DNA of 64,000 nt, taken from NCBI GenBank assembly GCA_018711185.1, contig DVIQ01000004.1, positions 1 through 64,000 on the forward strand, read 5' to 3'. The notes under the pieces were generated by a model. That model worked only from the letters and a program-made list of their open reading frames with translations. It searched no databases and was not told the DNA's origin. Source of the stretch: Candidatus Limivivens intestinipullorum (GTDB taxonomy: Bacteria > Bacillota > Clostridia > Lachnospirales > Lachnospiraceae). This document shows, piece after piece, positions 16,054 through 25,110 of this stretch. Position numbers and translations under genes: made by a program. Numbering within the stretch: the stretch's first letter is position 1; each line of letters opens with the position of its first letter.

Positions 16054-17061
16054 ATGCAGTATACAAAGCTGGGCCGGACCGGCCTTACGATTTCACGCCT
16101 GGGTTTTGGCGGCATTCCGATTCAGAGGATTGATGCAAAAGCCACGAAGGCGCTTATCCGTCAGCTTGCGGAGGCGGGCGTCAATTATATTGATACCGCC
16201 CGGGGATATACGGTGAGCGAAAGCTATCTGGGGGAAGCACTGGAAGGGATTCGTGATCAGTTTGTGCTGGCAACCAAAAGCATGGCACGCACGAAAGACG
16301 CCATGGCAGCCGATATTGAAACAAGCCTTGGCAATCTGAGAACTTCCTACATAGACTTGTATCAGGTGCACAATCCGAATATGGAGCAGTTAGAGCAGGT
16401 TCTGGCTCCGGGCGGAGCCTTGGAAGCCCTGCTGGAAGCACGGGCAGCGGGAAAAATCGGCCATATCGGGATTACGGCACACGCAAAAGAGGTGTTCGAA
16501 AAGGCGCTGACTCTGGACTGGGTTGAAACCATTATGTTTCCGTACAACATTGTGGAGAATCAGGGAGAGGAGCTGATTGCCCGCAGTAAAGAAAAAGGCA
16601 TCGGTTTTATCGCCATGAAGCCTCTGGCCGGAGGAGCCATTGAGGACGCGTCCCTGGCTATCCGGTACGTGCTGCAAAACGATGCGGTAACGGTGGTAAT
16701 CCCCGGCATGGCAGCGCCGCAGGAGCTGGCCCAGAATCTGGCCGCGGCGGAAGACGAAGGGCCTCTCAGTCAGGAGGAGCAGGAAAGAGCCAGAGCTGTA
16801 CGCGAAGAGCTGGGTACCCAGTTCTGCAGACGCTGCAATTACTGCGCGCCCTGCACAGTGGGAATCAGCATTCCAAATGTTTTCCTCATGCAGGGTTATC
16901 TGCGCCGCTATGGCCTTGGAGATTGGGCCAGAGCGCGCTATGGGGCGATGGAAACAAAGGCGGGAGCCTGTGTGGAGTGCGGCGACTGTGAAACACGATG
17001 TCCCTATCAGCTTCCCATTCGGCAGATGATGAGGCAGGCGGCGCAGGACTTCGGGGAATGA
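16054..17061 (+). CDS. Aldo/keto reductase with C-terminal 4Fe-4S domain
   Basis: A 335-residue protein. Residues 1-about 240 form an aldo/keto reductase barrel (LGFGGIPIQRI, NYIDTARGYTVSESYLG with the catalytic Asp/Tyr, and DLYQVHN). The C-terminal 90 residues carry cysteine groups CRRCNYCAPCTVGI and CVECGDCETRCPYQLPI, as in clostridial ferredoxin-like AKRs thought to exchange electrons with Fe-S carriers. RBS GAGAGGAAA lies before the ATG. The next gene starts directly after its stop, so the pair is an operon. The substrate is unknown. Confidence 0.88.
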   Translation: MQYTKLGRTGLTISRLGFGGIPIQRIDAKATKALIRQLAEAGVNYIDTARGYTVSESYLGEALEGIRDQFVLATKSMARTKDAMAADIETSLGNLRTSYIDLYQVHNPNMEQLEQVLAPGGALEALLEARAAGKIGHIGITAHAKEVFEKALTLDWVETIMFPYNIVENQGEELIARSKEKGIGFIAMKPLAGGAIEDASLAIRYVLQNDAVTVVIPGMAAPQELAQNLAAAEDEGPLSQEEQERARAVREELGTQFCRRCNYCAPCTVGISIPNVFLMQGYLRRYGLGDWARARYGAMETKAGACVECGDCETRCPYQLPIRQMMRQAAQDFGE

Positions 17062-17063
17062 CT

Positions 17064-18185
17064 ATGAAAGCACTGATCAATTTCTTTAAAAGGGAAACGG
17101 TATTCTGCGTTTCCCTTTTGCTGGCGGTTATCTCGGCCTTTTTCGTGCTGCCGGACGCGGCGTATCTGACGTATCCGGATTATCGGACTTTGGCGCTTTT
17201 GTTTTGCCTGATGATTATTGTGGCAGGGTTTCAGGCTCTGGGGCTTTTTTCCATTTTGGGAGAGTCCCTTCTGAAAAAGGCTGGCAGCCTGAGAAAACTG
17301 TCGTTTGTACTTGTGTTTTTGTGCTTTTTCAGCAGTATGGTGATTACAAACGATGTGTCGCTAATCACTTTTGTGCCTTTTACGATTCTGGTTTTCCGCA
17401 TGATCGGCCGGGAAGAGCGGATTCTGAAGCTCGTGGTGATGGAGACGATTGCGGCGAATCTGGGAAGCATGGCGACACCGATTGGAAATCCTCAGAATCT
17501 CTATCTGTATTCTGTGTCCGGAATCGGCATCGGAGAATTTGCCCTGGCGGTATTGCCGTATACGGGAATCGCTTTCCTGCTGCTGGCAGGAGTTCTCCTG
17601 GCAGAGCGGGACGAACCCCTTGGAAAGCAGATCCTTGCGCTGGGGGCGGGAGCAGAACAGCGGAGAATGTTTCCGGCTCTTCTGCCGTTTCTGGTTCTCT
17701 TGGGCCTTTGTCTGCTGGTAGTTTTGCATGTGCTTCCTTATCTGCCGGTGCTGATCTGTACAGCCGTGGTAATCCTGGCAGTGAACCGCAGACTGTTCCG
17801 TTCGGTGGACTACTTTTTGCTGCTGACCTTCCTGTGTTTTTTTGTTTTCATTGGAAACATGAAGCGGATTCCGCAGATCAGTACCCTGCTTACTTCAGCG
17901 GTGGCAGGCAGGGAGCTCCTCGCGGGGATTCTGACAAGCCAGGTTATCAGCAATGTGCCGGCGGCGATTCTGCTGGCCGGGTTTACCGACCGCTTTACGG
18001 TGCTTTTGACGGCAGTGAACCTGGGAGGTCTGGGAACGCTGATCGCGTCCCTGGCAAGTTTGATATCCTTCAAATTTTTCGCGAAGGAATTCCCGCGTCA
18101 GAAAGGCGCGTTTTTGAAAATTTTTACCATATGGAATGTTGTATTCCTTGTGATTTTAACGGCGGCTGCCCTGGTTTTATCCTAG
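17064..18185 (+). CDS. SLC13/ArsB-like anion permease
   Basis: A 373-residue membrane protein with about ten hydrophobic segments. The block MVITNDVSLITFVPF and the re-entrant-like NLGSMATPIGNPQNLYLYS match the ion-transporter superfamily members annotated as citrate, arsenite or dicarboxylate carriers. ATGs at 17058 and 17064 are both possible; I prefer 17064 because GGGGA lies 7 nt upstream of it. It is translationally close to the aldo/keto reductase, so it may import that enzyme's substrate. Confidence 0.82.
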   Translation: MKALINFFKRETVFCVSLLLAVISAFFVLPDAAYLTYPDYRTLALLFCLMIIVAGFQALGLFSILGESLLKKAGSLRKLSFVLVFLCFFSSMVITNDVSLITFVPFTILVFRMIGREERILKLVVMETIAANLGSMATPIGNPQNLYLYSVSGIGIGEFALAVLPYTGIAFLLLAGVLLAERDEPLGKQILALGAGAEQRRMFPALLPFLVLLGLCLLVVLHVLPYLPVLICTAVVILAVNRRLFRSVDYFLLLTFLCFFVFIGNMKRIPQISTLLTSAVAGRELLAGILTSQVISNVPAAILLAGFTDRFTVLLTAVNLGGLGTLIASLASLISFKFFAKEFPRQKGAFLKIFTIWNVVFLVILTAAALVLS

Positions 18186-18216
18186 GCGGCCGCTGCTTTT
18201 GCGGGATAAGCCGGAA

Positions 18217-18256
18217 GCGGTATCACAAAGACCAGGGGGATAACCTCCTTCCCCTG
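18217..18256 (+). terminator. Terminator-like hairpin, member of a second repeat family
   Basis: CAGGGG at 18233-18238 pairs with CCCCTG at 18251-18256, with GCGGTATCACAAAG before it. Nearly the same module, GCGGTATCAAAAAG plus CAGGGG/CCCCTG, recurs at 29716-29754. It sits 31 bp after the anion permease gene. Confidence 0.6.
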
Positions 18257-18268
18257 CCCGGACGGCAC

Positions 18269-18297
18269 TTTACACGGACGCAGCGGGTGAGTATAAT
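18269..18297 (+). promoter_or_regulatory. Sigma-A promoter for ABC importer operon
   Basis: TTTACA at 18269-18274, a 17-bp spacer and a perfect TATAAT at 18292-18297. Transcription would start near 18304, leaving a leader of about 145 nt before the binding-protein gene. I found no TPP or other named riboswitch signature in that leader. Confidence 0.75.
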
Positions 18298-18450
18298 AGA
18301 CAGTGTGAGATTTTTGCGTGTGACGGTTCGAAAAGCGGAACAGCCGCGCATTGTGAGACAAACGGCCGTGGTTCAATTCCTGGGGGCAGCGGACCTTGGG
18401 GCGTGCCTGCGGCAGAGACGGGTTTTTATAAAGAACAGGAGTGTTGAAAA

Positions 18451-19428
18451 ATGCAGGGAAAAAATGTGATTCGTTGGATGGCGGCGGCTGCCGCAGGCCT
18501 GTGCCTGTGCGGCGGAATGAGTGTATGGGCGGAGGAGGAACCCATACGGGTGGGGAGCATGACGGGACCTACCTCCATGGGGCTTGTAAAGCTTATGGAG
18601 GATGACAGCCAGGGCACTTCAGAAAATGATTACGATTTTACGATGGTGACCACAGCCGATGAGCTGACGGCTCTGGTGGCGAACAATGACCTGGACATTG
18701 CCCTGGTTCCTGCGAATGTTGCCAGTATTCTGTATTCCAAAACGGAGCAGGGAATCTCGGTGATCGACATTAATACCCTGGGCGTTTTGTATATGGTTTC
18801 CGGTGACGATTCCATCGACAGTCTGGAGGCTTTGGCGGGCAAGACCGTTTACCTGACGGGAAAAGGAACGACGCCGGATTATGTGCTTCAGTATCTTCTG
18901 CGGGAAGCCGGGCTGGAAGATCAGGTAAGTCTGGAGTATAAGTCGGAAGCCACGGAGGTGGCATCGATTCTGGCGGAGGATTCTTCTTCCATCGGGCTTC
19001 TGCCCCAGCCGTTTGCCACCACGGCCCTGGCTCAAAATGAAGAGCTGAAGCTTGTGATGGATCTGACCCAGGTGTGGGATGAGACCGTGGACCCGGCGGG
19101 AAGCCGGCTGGTTACGGGAGTTACGATTGTCACGAAGGATTTTCTGGAAGCGAATCCGGAGGCAGTGGATACCTTTTTGGAGGAGCATAAAGCGTCCGCG
19201 GAATATACGGAAACCAACCCGGAAGAGACGGCAAAGCTTATTGTGGACGCCGGCATTCTGGCGAATGAAAACGTGGCGCAGCAGGCGCTGCCGTACTGCA
19301 GCATCACCTGCATTACAGGTGAGGAGATGCAGGAGGCTTTAAGCGGGTATCTGACGGTTCTGTATGATATGGACGGCACAACGGTTGGAGGTGCGCTGCC
19401 GGAAGATGATTTCTATTATCAGTCATAA
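18451..19428 (+). CDS. ABC transporter substrate-binding protein, NMT1/TauA type
   Basis: A 325-residue exported protein. The signal peptide covers about residues 1-27, with basic start, hydrophobic core WMAAAAAGLCLCGG and a probable cut after SVWA. The mature part has the two-lobe periplasmic-binding fold of the nitrate/sulfonate/HMP group (IRVGSMTGPTSMGLVKLM, NNDLDIALVPANVASILY, LAGKTVYLTGKGTTPDYVL). It overlaps the permease gene downstream. The ligand cannot be read; sulfonates, aliphatic amines and thiamine precursors are the usual choices in this group. Confidence 0.85.
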   Translation: MQGKNVIRWMAAAAAGLCLCGGMSVWAEEEPIRVGSMTGPTSMGLVKLMEDDSQGTSENDYDFTMVTTADELTALVANNDLDIALVPANVASILYSKTEQGISVIDINTLGVLYMVSGDDSIDSLEALAGKTVYLTGKGTTPDYVLQYLLREAGLEDQVSLEYKSEATEVASILAEDSSSIGLLPQPFATTALAQNEELKLVMDLTQVWDETVDPAGSRLVTGVTIVTKDFLEANPEAVDTFLEEHKASAEYTETNPEETAKLIVDAGILANENVAQQALPYCSITCITGEEMQEALSGYLTVLYDMDGTTVGGALPEDDFYYQS

Positions 19429-20263
19429 ATTGGGGGAAAAAGGGAAAAAAGCCCTGATTGTTCTTTTCTGGCTGGCAGTCTGGCAGGGGGCAAGCTGGCT
19501 TACGGCAAACAGCCTGGTACTGGTGGGTCCCCTTGAAATGGCGGCTGCCCTGGGAAGGCTGGCGGTTACCGGGGGTTTCTGGCAGACCCTTGGGGTTACG
19601 TTTCTGAAAATTTTGGCAGGTTTTTTTACAGGCTTCCTGGCAGGCTTCCTGCTGGGGAGCCTGTCTTTTGCGTGCCCGGCGGCGGAAGAGCTGGCGGCGC
19701 CGCCGTTGGCTGTACTGCGGGCCGTTCCCATGGCTTCCTTTGTGATTCTGCTTTTGATCTGGGCCGGCTCCCGGTATCTTTCCGTTATGATCAGCGCGAT
19801 CGTGGTGCTTCCGGTGGTGTATACGCAGATTTTAAGCGGACTGAAAAATACGGACCCCAAGCTTCGGGAGACCGCAAAGGTGTTTCGGATGGGAACCGCG
19901 GCAAAGATCCGTTATCTGTATCTGCAGTCTCTGATTCCGTGGATCCTCACGGCAGGGCAGGCCTCCATCGGAATGGCCTGGAAATCCGGAATCGCGGCGG
20001 AGATTATCGGAACGCCGGACTGGTCTGTGGGAGGGGCGTTATATCTTGCAAAGATCTATTTAAGTACGGACGAGCTGTTTGCCTGGACCTTCGCGGCCGT
20101 ATGCCTGAGCGCGCTCTCGGAGCGGCTGTTTGCATGGGTGATACGGCAGAGCATGGACAGGCGGGGAAGGCGTGACGCGGCAAAGAAGAGGGGAAAGACA
20201 CGCCTGACAGGAAACGGCGGTACAGAGGATTCGAAAGGAAAGGGGAACCATGATACGGATTGA
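19406..20263 (+). CDS. ABC transporter permease, SsuC/TauC type
   Basis: A 285-residue inner-membrane subunit with six hydrophobic segments. The cytoplasmic EAA-like loop reads ETAKVFRMGTAAKIRYLYLQSLIPWIL. The ATG at 19406 overlaps the end of the binding-protein gene by 23 bp; a TTG at 19430 is a possible alternative but lacks an RBS. It overlaps the ATPase gene by 14 bp. The C-terminal tail is very basic. Confidence 0.85.
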   Translation: MISIISHKLGEKGKKALIVLFWLAVWQGASWLTANSLVLVGPLEMAAALGRLAVTGGFWQTLGVTFLKILAGFFTGFLAGFLLGSLSFACPAAEELAAPPLAVLRAVPMASFVILLLIWAGSRYLSVMISAIVVLPVVYTQILSGLKNTDPKLRETAKVFRMGTAAKIRYLYLQSLIPWILTAGQASIGMAWKSGIAAEIIGTPDWSVGGALYLAKIYLSTDELFAWTFAAVCLSALSERLFAWVIRQSMDRRGRRDAAKKRGKTRLTGNGGTEDSKGKGNHDTD

Positions 20264-20840
20264 ACATCTGGGAAAGGCATATGGAGAAAAAAAAGTTCTG
20301 GCGGATCTGAACCTTTGCCTTTCCGGGACAGGACACTATTATCTGAAGGCGCCTTCCGGAAGCGGGAAGACGACGCTTTTCCGGATCCTGTCCGGACTGG
20401 AGGCGGCGGACAGCGGCAGTGTGAAGTTTCCGCCCGGATTTCGGCTGACCATGGTTTTCCAGGAGGACCGGCTTTTTGAGCGGTTCACGCCGCTGGAAAA
20501 CGTGTGGATGATGCAGAAGGAGAGGACGCCGGAGGCGGTTCTGCGAAAAGAGCTTGGAAAGATTCTTCCGGCGGACTGCCTGGATAAGCCGGCGGCCGCG
20601 CTGAGCGGAGGTATGAAGCGCAGAACGGCGGCTGCCAGAGCCCTCCTGACGCCGTCGGAGGGCGTGCTGATGGACGAGCCCTTTGCCGGACTGGATCAGG
20701 AGAGTCTTGGGCGGCTGTGCCGTTTTATCAGGGAAAAAACAGAAAATCGTTTCCTTTTTGTCAGCACGCATACGGACATCCCGGAGGCGGAACTTCCGGG
20801 GGAAGTTCTGACCTTGCCTTTTTATGGGATTGCGCGCTAA
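20250..20840 (+). CDS. ABC transporter ATP-binding protein (short)
   Basis: A 196-residue ATPase for the importer. It has Walker A APSGSGKTT (near residue 34), Q-loop VFQEDRLF, signature LSGGMKRR, Walker B GVLMDEPFAGLD and a switch histidine in STHTD. It is shorter than the usual 240-250 residues, lacking a C-terminal extension, but all catalytic motifs are intact. Last gene of the three-gene operon. Confidence 0.9.
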   Translation: MIRIEHLGKAYGEKKVLADLNLCLSGTGHYYLKAPSGSGKTTLFRILSGLEAADSGSVKFPPGFRLTMVFQEDRLFERFTPLENVWMMQKERTPEAVLRKELGKILPADCLDKPAAALSGGMKRRTAAARALLTPSEGVLMDEPFAGLDQESLGRLCRFIREKTENRFLFVSTHTDIPEAELPGEVLTLPFYGIAR

Positions 20841-20887
20841 AAACAACCAAAAGCAACAAAAAACCAAAGGAAAAAACAAAACAGCGC

Positions 20888-20917
20888 TTGTAAAATACAG
20901 GGCAGCTGTAGTATAAT
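20888..20917 (+). promoter_or_regulatory. Promoter upstream of the DeoR regulator
   Basis: TTGTAA at 20888-20893 and TATAAT at 20912-20917, spaced 18 bp. The leader of about 200 nt before the regulator is filled with decayed copies of the palindromic repeat. Confidence 0.7.
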
Positions 20918-20922
20918 AAGGA

Positions 20923-21095
20923 TAACGGTTAGTCCCAGGTCTGCGCACATGCTGCGCAGACCGTGAGGAAGTGTTTCAGGTAACGCCTGACGGATTGCGT
21001 GTTTGCCGCGCGGACCGCAGGAAAGAGGTTACGATTTACGGAAATCCTTTGGCGGCAGTTCAGCCAGGTTCGCGCATAGACCGCGCGGATCGGAA
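20923..21095 (-). repeat. Decayed copies of the palindromic repeat in the DeoR leader
   Basis: 20923-20981 holds GGTCTGCGCACATGCTGCGC followed by AGACCG, the central palindrome of the main repeat in reverse orientation. A second, more degenerate copy (CAGTTCAGCCAGGTTCGCGC then AGACCGCGCGG) occupies 21057-21095. Confidence 0.6.
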
Positions 21096-21123
21096 GAAAA
21101 GGAACAGAACAGGAGGTTGCTTT

Positions 21124-21888
21124 ATGCTTGCGATAGAAAGAAAAAACGAAATCCTGTCCATCCTCCAGAAGGAGCAGCGGGTGCTGGTATCGGAACTTAG
21201 CCAGCGCTACAATGTGACGGAGGAAACAATTCGCCGGGATCTGGAAAAGCTGGAACGGGAAGGCTTCGTTAAAAAGACCTACGGCGGCGCGGTGCTGAAC
21301 AAAAACATTGCGGTGGATATGCCTTTGAAGATACGGGAGAAAACCAACCGCAGGGAAAAGCAGATCATTGCCCAGCGTGTGGCGGGGCTGGTAGAGGAAG
21401 GGGACTGCATTATGCTGGACAGCTCTTCCACCTCTCTGATGATTGCCCAGGCCTTGAAAAAAAAGGAGAAGCTGACAGTGATCACAAATTCCGTGGAGGT
21501 TTTGATTGAGCTGTCCGGAAGCGAAGGGATTACCGTGATTTCTACCGGAGGGACGCTCCGGGATTCTTCCTTGTCCCTGGTGGGAAAAGCGGCTCAGGAT
21601 GTTCTGAAGCGCTATAATGTAGACAAAGCGATTCTTTCCTGCAAGGGCATCGATATGGCCAAGGGTGTCACGGATTCCCACGAGATGGAGGCGGACGTGA
21701 AGATCTGCATGCGCTCCTGCGCGAAGACGACCATTCTGGCAGCGGACAGCAGTAAGCTGGACGGAGTATATTTTGTCAAAGTGATGGATTTCGCCCCGGG
21801 AGATATCCTCGTTACAAACAAGCTCCCTTCGAAGAAATGGAAGGAATTTCTGGATGCCAGGGGCGTTGTGGTGGTGGCTGAGGGCTGA
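21124..21888 (+). CDS. DeoR/GlpR-family transcriptional regulator
   Basis: A 254-residue sugar-responsive repressor. The winged helix-turn-helix at about residues 6-60 (RKNEILSILQKEQRVLVSEL, TEETIRRDLEKLEREG) is followed by a ribose-isomerase-like effector domain (DSSSTSLMIAQAL, ISTGGTLRDSSLSLVG, ILAADSSKLDGV) that binds a phosphorylated sugar. RBS GGAGG lies before ATG 21124. It precedes the rhamnulokinase and diol dehydratase genes by 117 bp and most likely controls them, possibly in response to a sugar phosphate of the rhamnose pathway. Confidence 0.88.
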   Translation: MLAIERKNEILSILQKEQRVLVSELSQRYNVTEETIRRDLEKLEREGFVKKTYGGAVLNKNIAVDMPLKIREKTNRREKQIIAQRVAGLVEEGDCIMLDSSSTSLMIAQALKKKEKLTVITNSVEVLIELSGSEGITVISTGGTLRDSSLSLVGKAAQDVLKRYNVDKAILSCKGIDMAKGVTDSHEMEADVKICMRSCAKTTILAADSSKLDGVYFVKVMDFAPGDILVTNKLPSKKWKEFLDARGVVVVAEG

Positions 21889-22005
21889 GAGCCAGGGTTT
21901 GCCCTGTGAGAATTAATTCAAAAAAGGTGAGACTGTTCCAGCCCTCTGTATGCGGAAAAGTACAGGATTGCAGGGAGAGGGGACAGTTCGGAAAGGTGTA
22001 TGATT

Positions 22006-23430
22006 ATGGGAGAGACAATTTATAATCTGGCGTTTGATTTCGGCGCTTCCAGCGGCCGGATGATACTTGGAAAGTTTCAGGACGGGAAAATTGAGCTGGA
22101 GGAGATTCACCGGTTTTCAAATGATCCTGTGCGGGTGGGGAAATGTTTTTACTGGGACACGTTCCGCCTGTATCATGAGCTGAAGCAGGGATTGAAAAAA
22201 GCCGCGGCCAGGAAGCTGCCCATTTCCAGTCTTGCCATTGATACCTGGGGCGTGGACTACGCCCTCATCGACAAGGACGGAAATGTCATCGGAAATCCCA
22301 TCAACTATCGGGATGACCGGACCATCGGAGCCATCGACGAAGTAGGGAAGTTGGTTCCGCTGGACGAGCTTTACGCCTCCACCGGTATCCAGTTCATGAA
22401 TTTTAATACGCTGTTTCAGCTTTACGCGGACAAAAAGATGCGCCCGGATATTTATGAAAAGGCGGACCGGCTTCTGTTTATGCCGGAGCTTTTCGGCTAT
22501 TTCCTGACGGGAAAGATGTACAACGAATATACCATGGCCAGCACAGGCCAGCTTCTGGACGCGAAAAAGCGGGATTGGGATTACGATATGATCCGCCGCT
22601 GCGATATCCGGACAGATCTTTTCGGAGAGCTTACCAGGCCGGGCACCGTGATCGGCGATCTGCTGCCGGAGGTAGTGGAGGAGACCGGGCTGTCCGGGGT
22701 GAAGGTGATCGCGGTGGGCAGCCACGACACGGCTTCGGCGGTGGCCGGCACACCTCTGGAAGATGCAGGCGCGGCGTTTTTAAGCTGCGGTACCTGGTCT
22801 CTTCTTGGCATGGAGCTGGATGAGCCGATTCTCAACGAGGATTCCTTCCGCTACAACTACACCAACGAGGGCGGTGTGGAAGGAAAAATCCGTTTCTTAA
22901 AGAACATCAACGGTCTGTGGATTATGCAGAATCTCCGGAAAAACTGGTGTGAATTTGAGGAGGAGGTTTCCTTCCCGGATATTATCAAGGCGGCACGGGA
23001 GGCGAAAAAGCAGGATTATGTGATTAATCCCAACGATCCCCGCTTTACCGCTCCGTATAATATGATGAAAGAAGTCATCGGCTACTGTGAGGAGCACGGA
23101 CAGGGAACCCCGGATGGTCTTGGAGAGATCGCCATGGCCATCTATAACGGCCTGACCCAGGAGTACAAAACCACCATCCAGAACCTGGAGACCATTACCG
23201 GAAAGACGATTTCCTGTATCAACATGGTGGGCGGCGGCATTCAGGACCAGCTTCTGTGCGAGCTGACCGCGAAGGCTACCGGAAAGAAGGTTGTTGCAGG
23301 CCCTGTGGAGGGTTCGGTGCTTGGAAATATTGTTATGCAGCTTAAGGCCCTGGGAGCGGTTCACTCCCTGGAAGAGGGAAGAAGCATTGTCAAGGCTTCC
23401 TTTGAGCAGCAGGTACATATGCCGGAGTGA
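22006..23430 (+). CDS. rhaB: Rhamnulokinase (FGGY family)
   Basis: A 474-residue sugar kinase that phosphorylates L-rhamnulose to the 1-phosphate. N-terminal NLAFDFGASSGRMILG, the substrate-region IDTWGVDYALID, and WDTFRLYHEL with NTLFQLYA point to RhaB rather than xylulokinase or glycerol kinase. The C-terminal ATP site reads NMVGGGIQDQLLCELTA. L-fuculokinase is the main alternative. ATG 22006 has AAAGG at better spacing than the ATG at 22000. The gene is followed 4 bp later by the diol dehydratase large subunit, tying deoxysugar entry to 1,2-propanediol breakdown. No isomerase is present in the window. Confidence 0.9.
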   Translation: MGETIYNLAFDFGASSGRMILGKFQDGKIELEEIHRFSNDPVRVGKCFYWDTFRLYHELKQGLKKAAARKLPISSLAIDTWGVDYALIDKDGNVIGNPINYRDDRTIGAIDEVGKLVPLDELYASTGIQFMNFNTLFQLYADKKMRPDIYEKADRLLFMPELFGYFLTGKMYNEYTMASTGQLLDAKKRDWDYDMIRRCDIRTDLFGELTRPGTVIGDLLPEVVEETGLSGVKVIAVGSHDTASAVAGTPLEDAGAAFLSCGTWSLLGMELDEPILNEDSFRYNYTNEGGVEGKIRFLKNINGLWIMQNLRKNWCEFEEEVSFPDIIKAAREAKKQDYVINPNDPRFTAPYNMMKEVIGYCEEHGQGTPDGLGEIAMAIYNGLTQEYKTTIQNLETITGKTISCINMVGGGIQDQLLCELTAKATGKKVVAGPVEGSVLGNIVMQLKALGAVHSLEEGRSIVKASFEQQVHMPE

Positions 23431-23434
23431 TGAT

Positions 23435-25099
23435 ATGAAAAGATCAAAACGAATTGAAATTTTGGACGCCCGTCCCGTAAATAAGGACGGATTTATCCGG
23501 GAGTGGCCGGAGATGGGCTTTGCGGCGATGAAGAGCCCCTATGATCCAAGCCCATCCATTCGGGTGGAGAACGGTGTGATCACGGAGCTGGACGGCAAAA
23601 AGCGGGAAGATTTTGATTTCCTGGATCAGTTTATCGCCGACTATGCGATCCGGATTGACCGGGCGGAGGCCTCCATGGCGGTATCCTCCCTGGATATTGC
23701 CAGGATGATTGTGGACATCAACGTCCCCAGAAAAGAGATTCTGGAAGTGGTGTCCGGGATTACGCCGGCAAAGATGTGCGAGGTAATCAACCACCTGAAC
23801 GTGGTTGAGATGATGATGGGCATGCAGAAGATGCGCGCCAGGAGAGTTCCGGGAAATCAGGCTCATATCACGAACCTGAAGGACGACCCGGTGCAGATCG
23901 CGGCGGACGCGGCGGAGGGGGCTCTGCGGGGCTTCGCCGAGGAGGAGACCACCACGGGAATCGCCAGGTACGCGCCCTTTAACGCCATCGCCCTGCTGAT
24001 CGGCTCCCAGGTGGGCCGCAAGGGCGTTCTGACCCAGTGCGCCGTTGAGGAGGCCACGGAGCTGGAGCTTGGCATCCGGGGACTTACCACCTACGCGGAG
24101 ACTCTGTCGGTGTACGGAACGGAAAAGGTGTTTGTGGACGGGGACGATACCCCCTACTCCAAGGCGTTTCTGAACGCGGCATACGCGTCCAGGGGACTGA
24201 AGGTGCGGTTTACCTCCGGCTCCGGCTCTGAGGTGCTTATGGGAAGCAGCGAACAGAAATCCATGCTGTATCTGGAATGCCGCTGCCTCTATGTGACGAA
24301 GGGAGCCGGAAGCCAGGGAATCCAGAACGGTTCCGTAAGCTGCATCGGCGTGACGGCCAGCGTTCCCTCCGGCATCCGTGAGGTGATGGGAGAAAATCTG
24401 GTGGCCGCCCTTCTGGGGCTGGAATGCGCTTCCTCCAATGACCAGAGCTTTTCCAACTCCGACATGAGGCGTACCGCCAGGACCATGCTTCAGTTCCTTC
24501 CGGGCACGGACTTTATTTTCTCCGGTTACGCGGGGGAGCCCAACTACGACAATATGTTCGCGGGTTCAAACTTTGACGCGGAGGATTTTGACGATTACAA
24601 CGTGCTCCAGAGAGATATGCAGGTGGACGGCGGCCTCCGCCCGGTGACAGAGGAAGAGGTGATCCGGGTGCGGCGTACGGCCGGAAAAGCGGTTCAGGCG
24701 GTATTCAAGTATCTGGGACTTACGGAGGTCACGGATGAGCAGGTGGAGGCGGTGACTTACGCCCATGGAAGCAAGGATACCCTGAAGCGGGATGTGGCTT
24801 CGGATCTGATGGCCGCGGACGATTTGATGAAGCGGGGCATTACGGGAATCGATGTGGTGAAGGCTCTGGCTGAGAGCGGATTTGAGGAGCTGGCCAACAG
24901 CATTCTGGATATGCTCAAGCAGAGGGTGATCGGTGATTATATGCACACGGCGGCCATCCTGGACGAGCATTTCCAGGTGATGTCCGGCGTCAACACGCCC
25001 AACGACTATATGGGGCCGGGAACCGGCTACCGGGTTGACGGAAAACGCTGGGAGGAGATCAAAAATATCCCGCATCTCATCGATCCAAACAATTTTTAG
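23435..25099 (+). CDS. pduC: B12-dependent propanediol/glycerol dehydratase, large subunit
   Basis: A 554-residue catalytic subunit, the same length as PduC. It holds the active-site barrel that dehydrates 1,2-propanediol to propanal using adenosylcobalamin. Family blocks include KRSKRIEILDARPVNKDGFI, NQAHITNLKDDPVQIAADAA, TTYAETLSVYGTE, SGSGSEVLMGSSEQKSML and FSNSDMRRTARTMLQFLPG. ATG 23435 follows GGAG. Downstream come the medium and small subunits, so the alpha2-beta2-gamma2 complex is complete. Glycerol dehydratase is hard to separate by sequence, but the rhamnose context favours propanediol. Confidence 0.95.
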   Translation: MKRSKRIEILDARPVNKDGFIREWPEMGFAAMKSPYDPSPSIRVENGVITELDGKKREDFDFLDQFIADYAIRIDRAEASMAVSSLDIARMIVDINVPRKEILEVVSGITPAKMCEVINHLNVVEMMMGMQKMRARRVPGNQAHITNLKDDPVQIAADAAEGALRGFAEEETTTGIARYAPFNAIALLIGSQVGRKGVLTQCAVEEATELELGIRGLTTYAETLSVYGTEKVFVDGDDTPYSKAFLNAAYASRGLKVRFTSGSGSEVLMGSSEQKSMLYLECRCLYVTKGAGSQGIQNGSVSCIGVTASVPSGIREVMGENLVAALLGLECASSNDQSFSNSDMRRTARTMLQFLPGTDFIFSGYAGEPNYDNMFAGSNFDAEDFDDYNVLQRDMQVDGGLRPVTEEEVIRVRRTAGKAVQAVFKYLGLTEVTDEQVEAVTYAHGSKDTLKRDVASDLMAADDLMKRGITGIDVVKALAESGFEELANSILDMLKQRVIGDYMHTAAILDEHFQVMSGVNTPNDYMGPGTGYRVDGKRWEEIKNIPHLIDPNNF

Positions 25100-25110
25100 G
25101 AGGCGGCGTT

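Noticed and set aside
18298..18450. Possible TPP riboswitch before the NMT1-type importer
   Set aside because: The importer type sometimes carries one, but the leader lacks the CTGAGA and the second conserved TPP blocks.
21889..22005. Cobalamin riboswitch before the rhaB-pdu genes
   Set aside because: The gap is only about 115 bp and contains no B12-box; too short for the aptamer.
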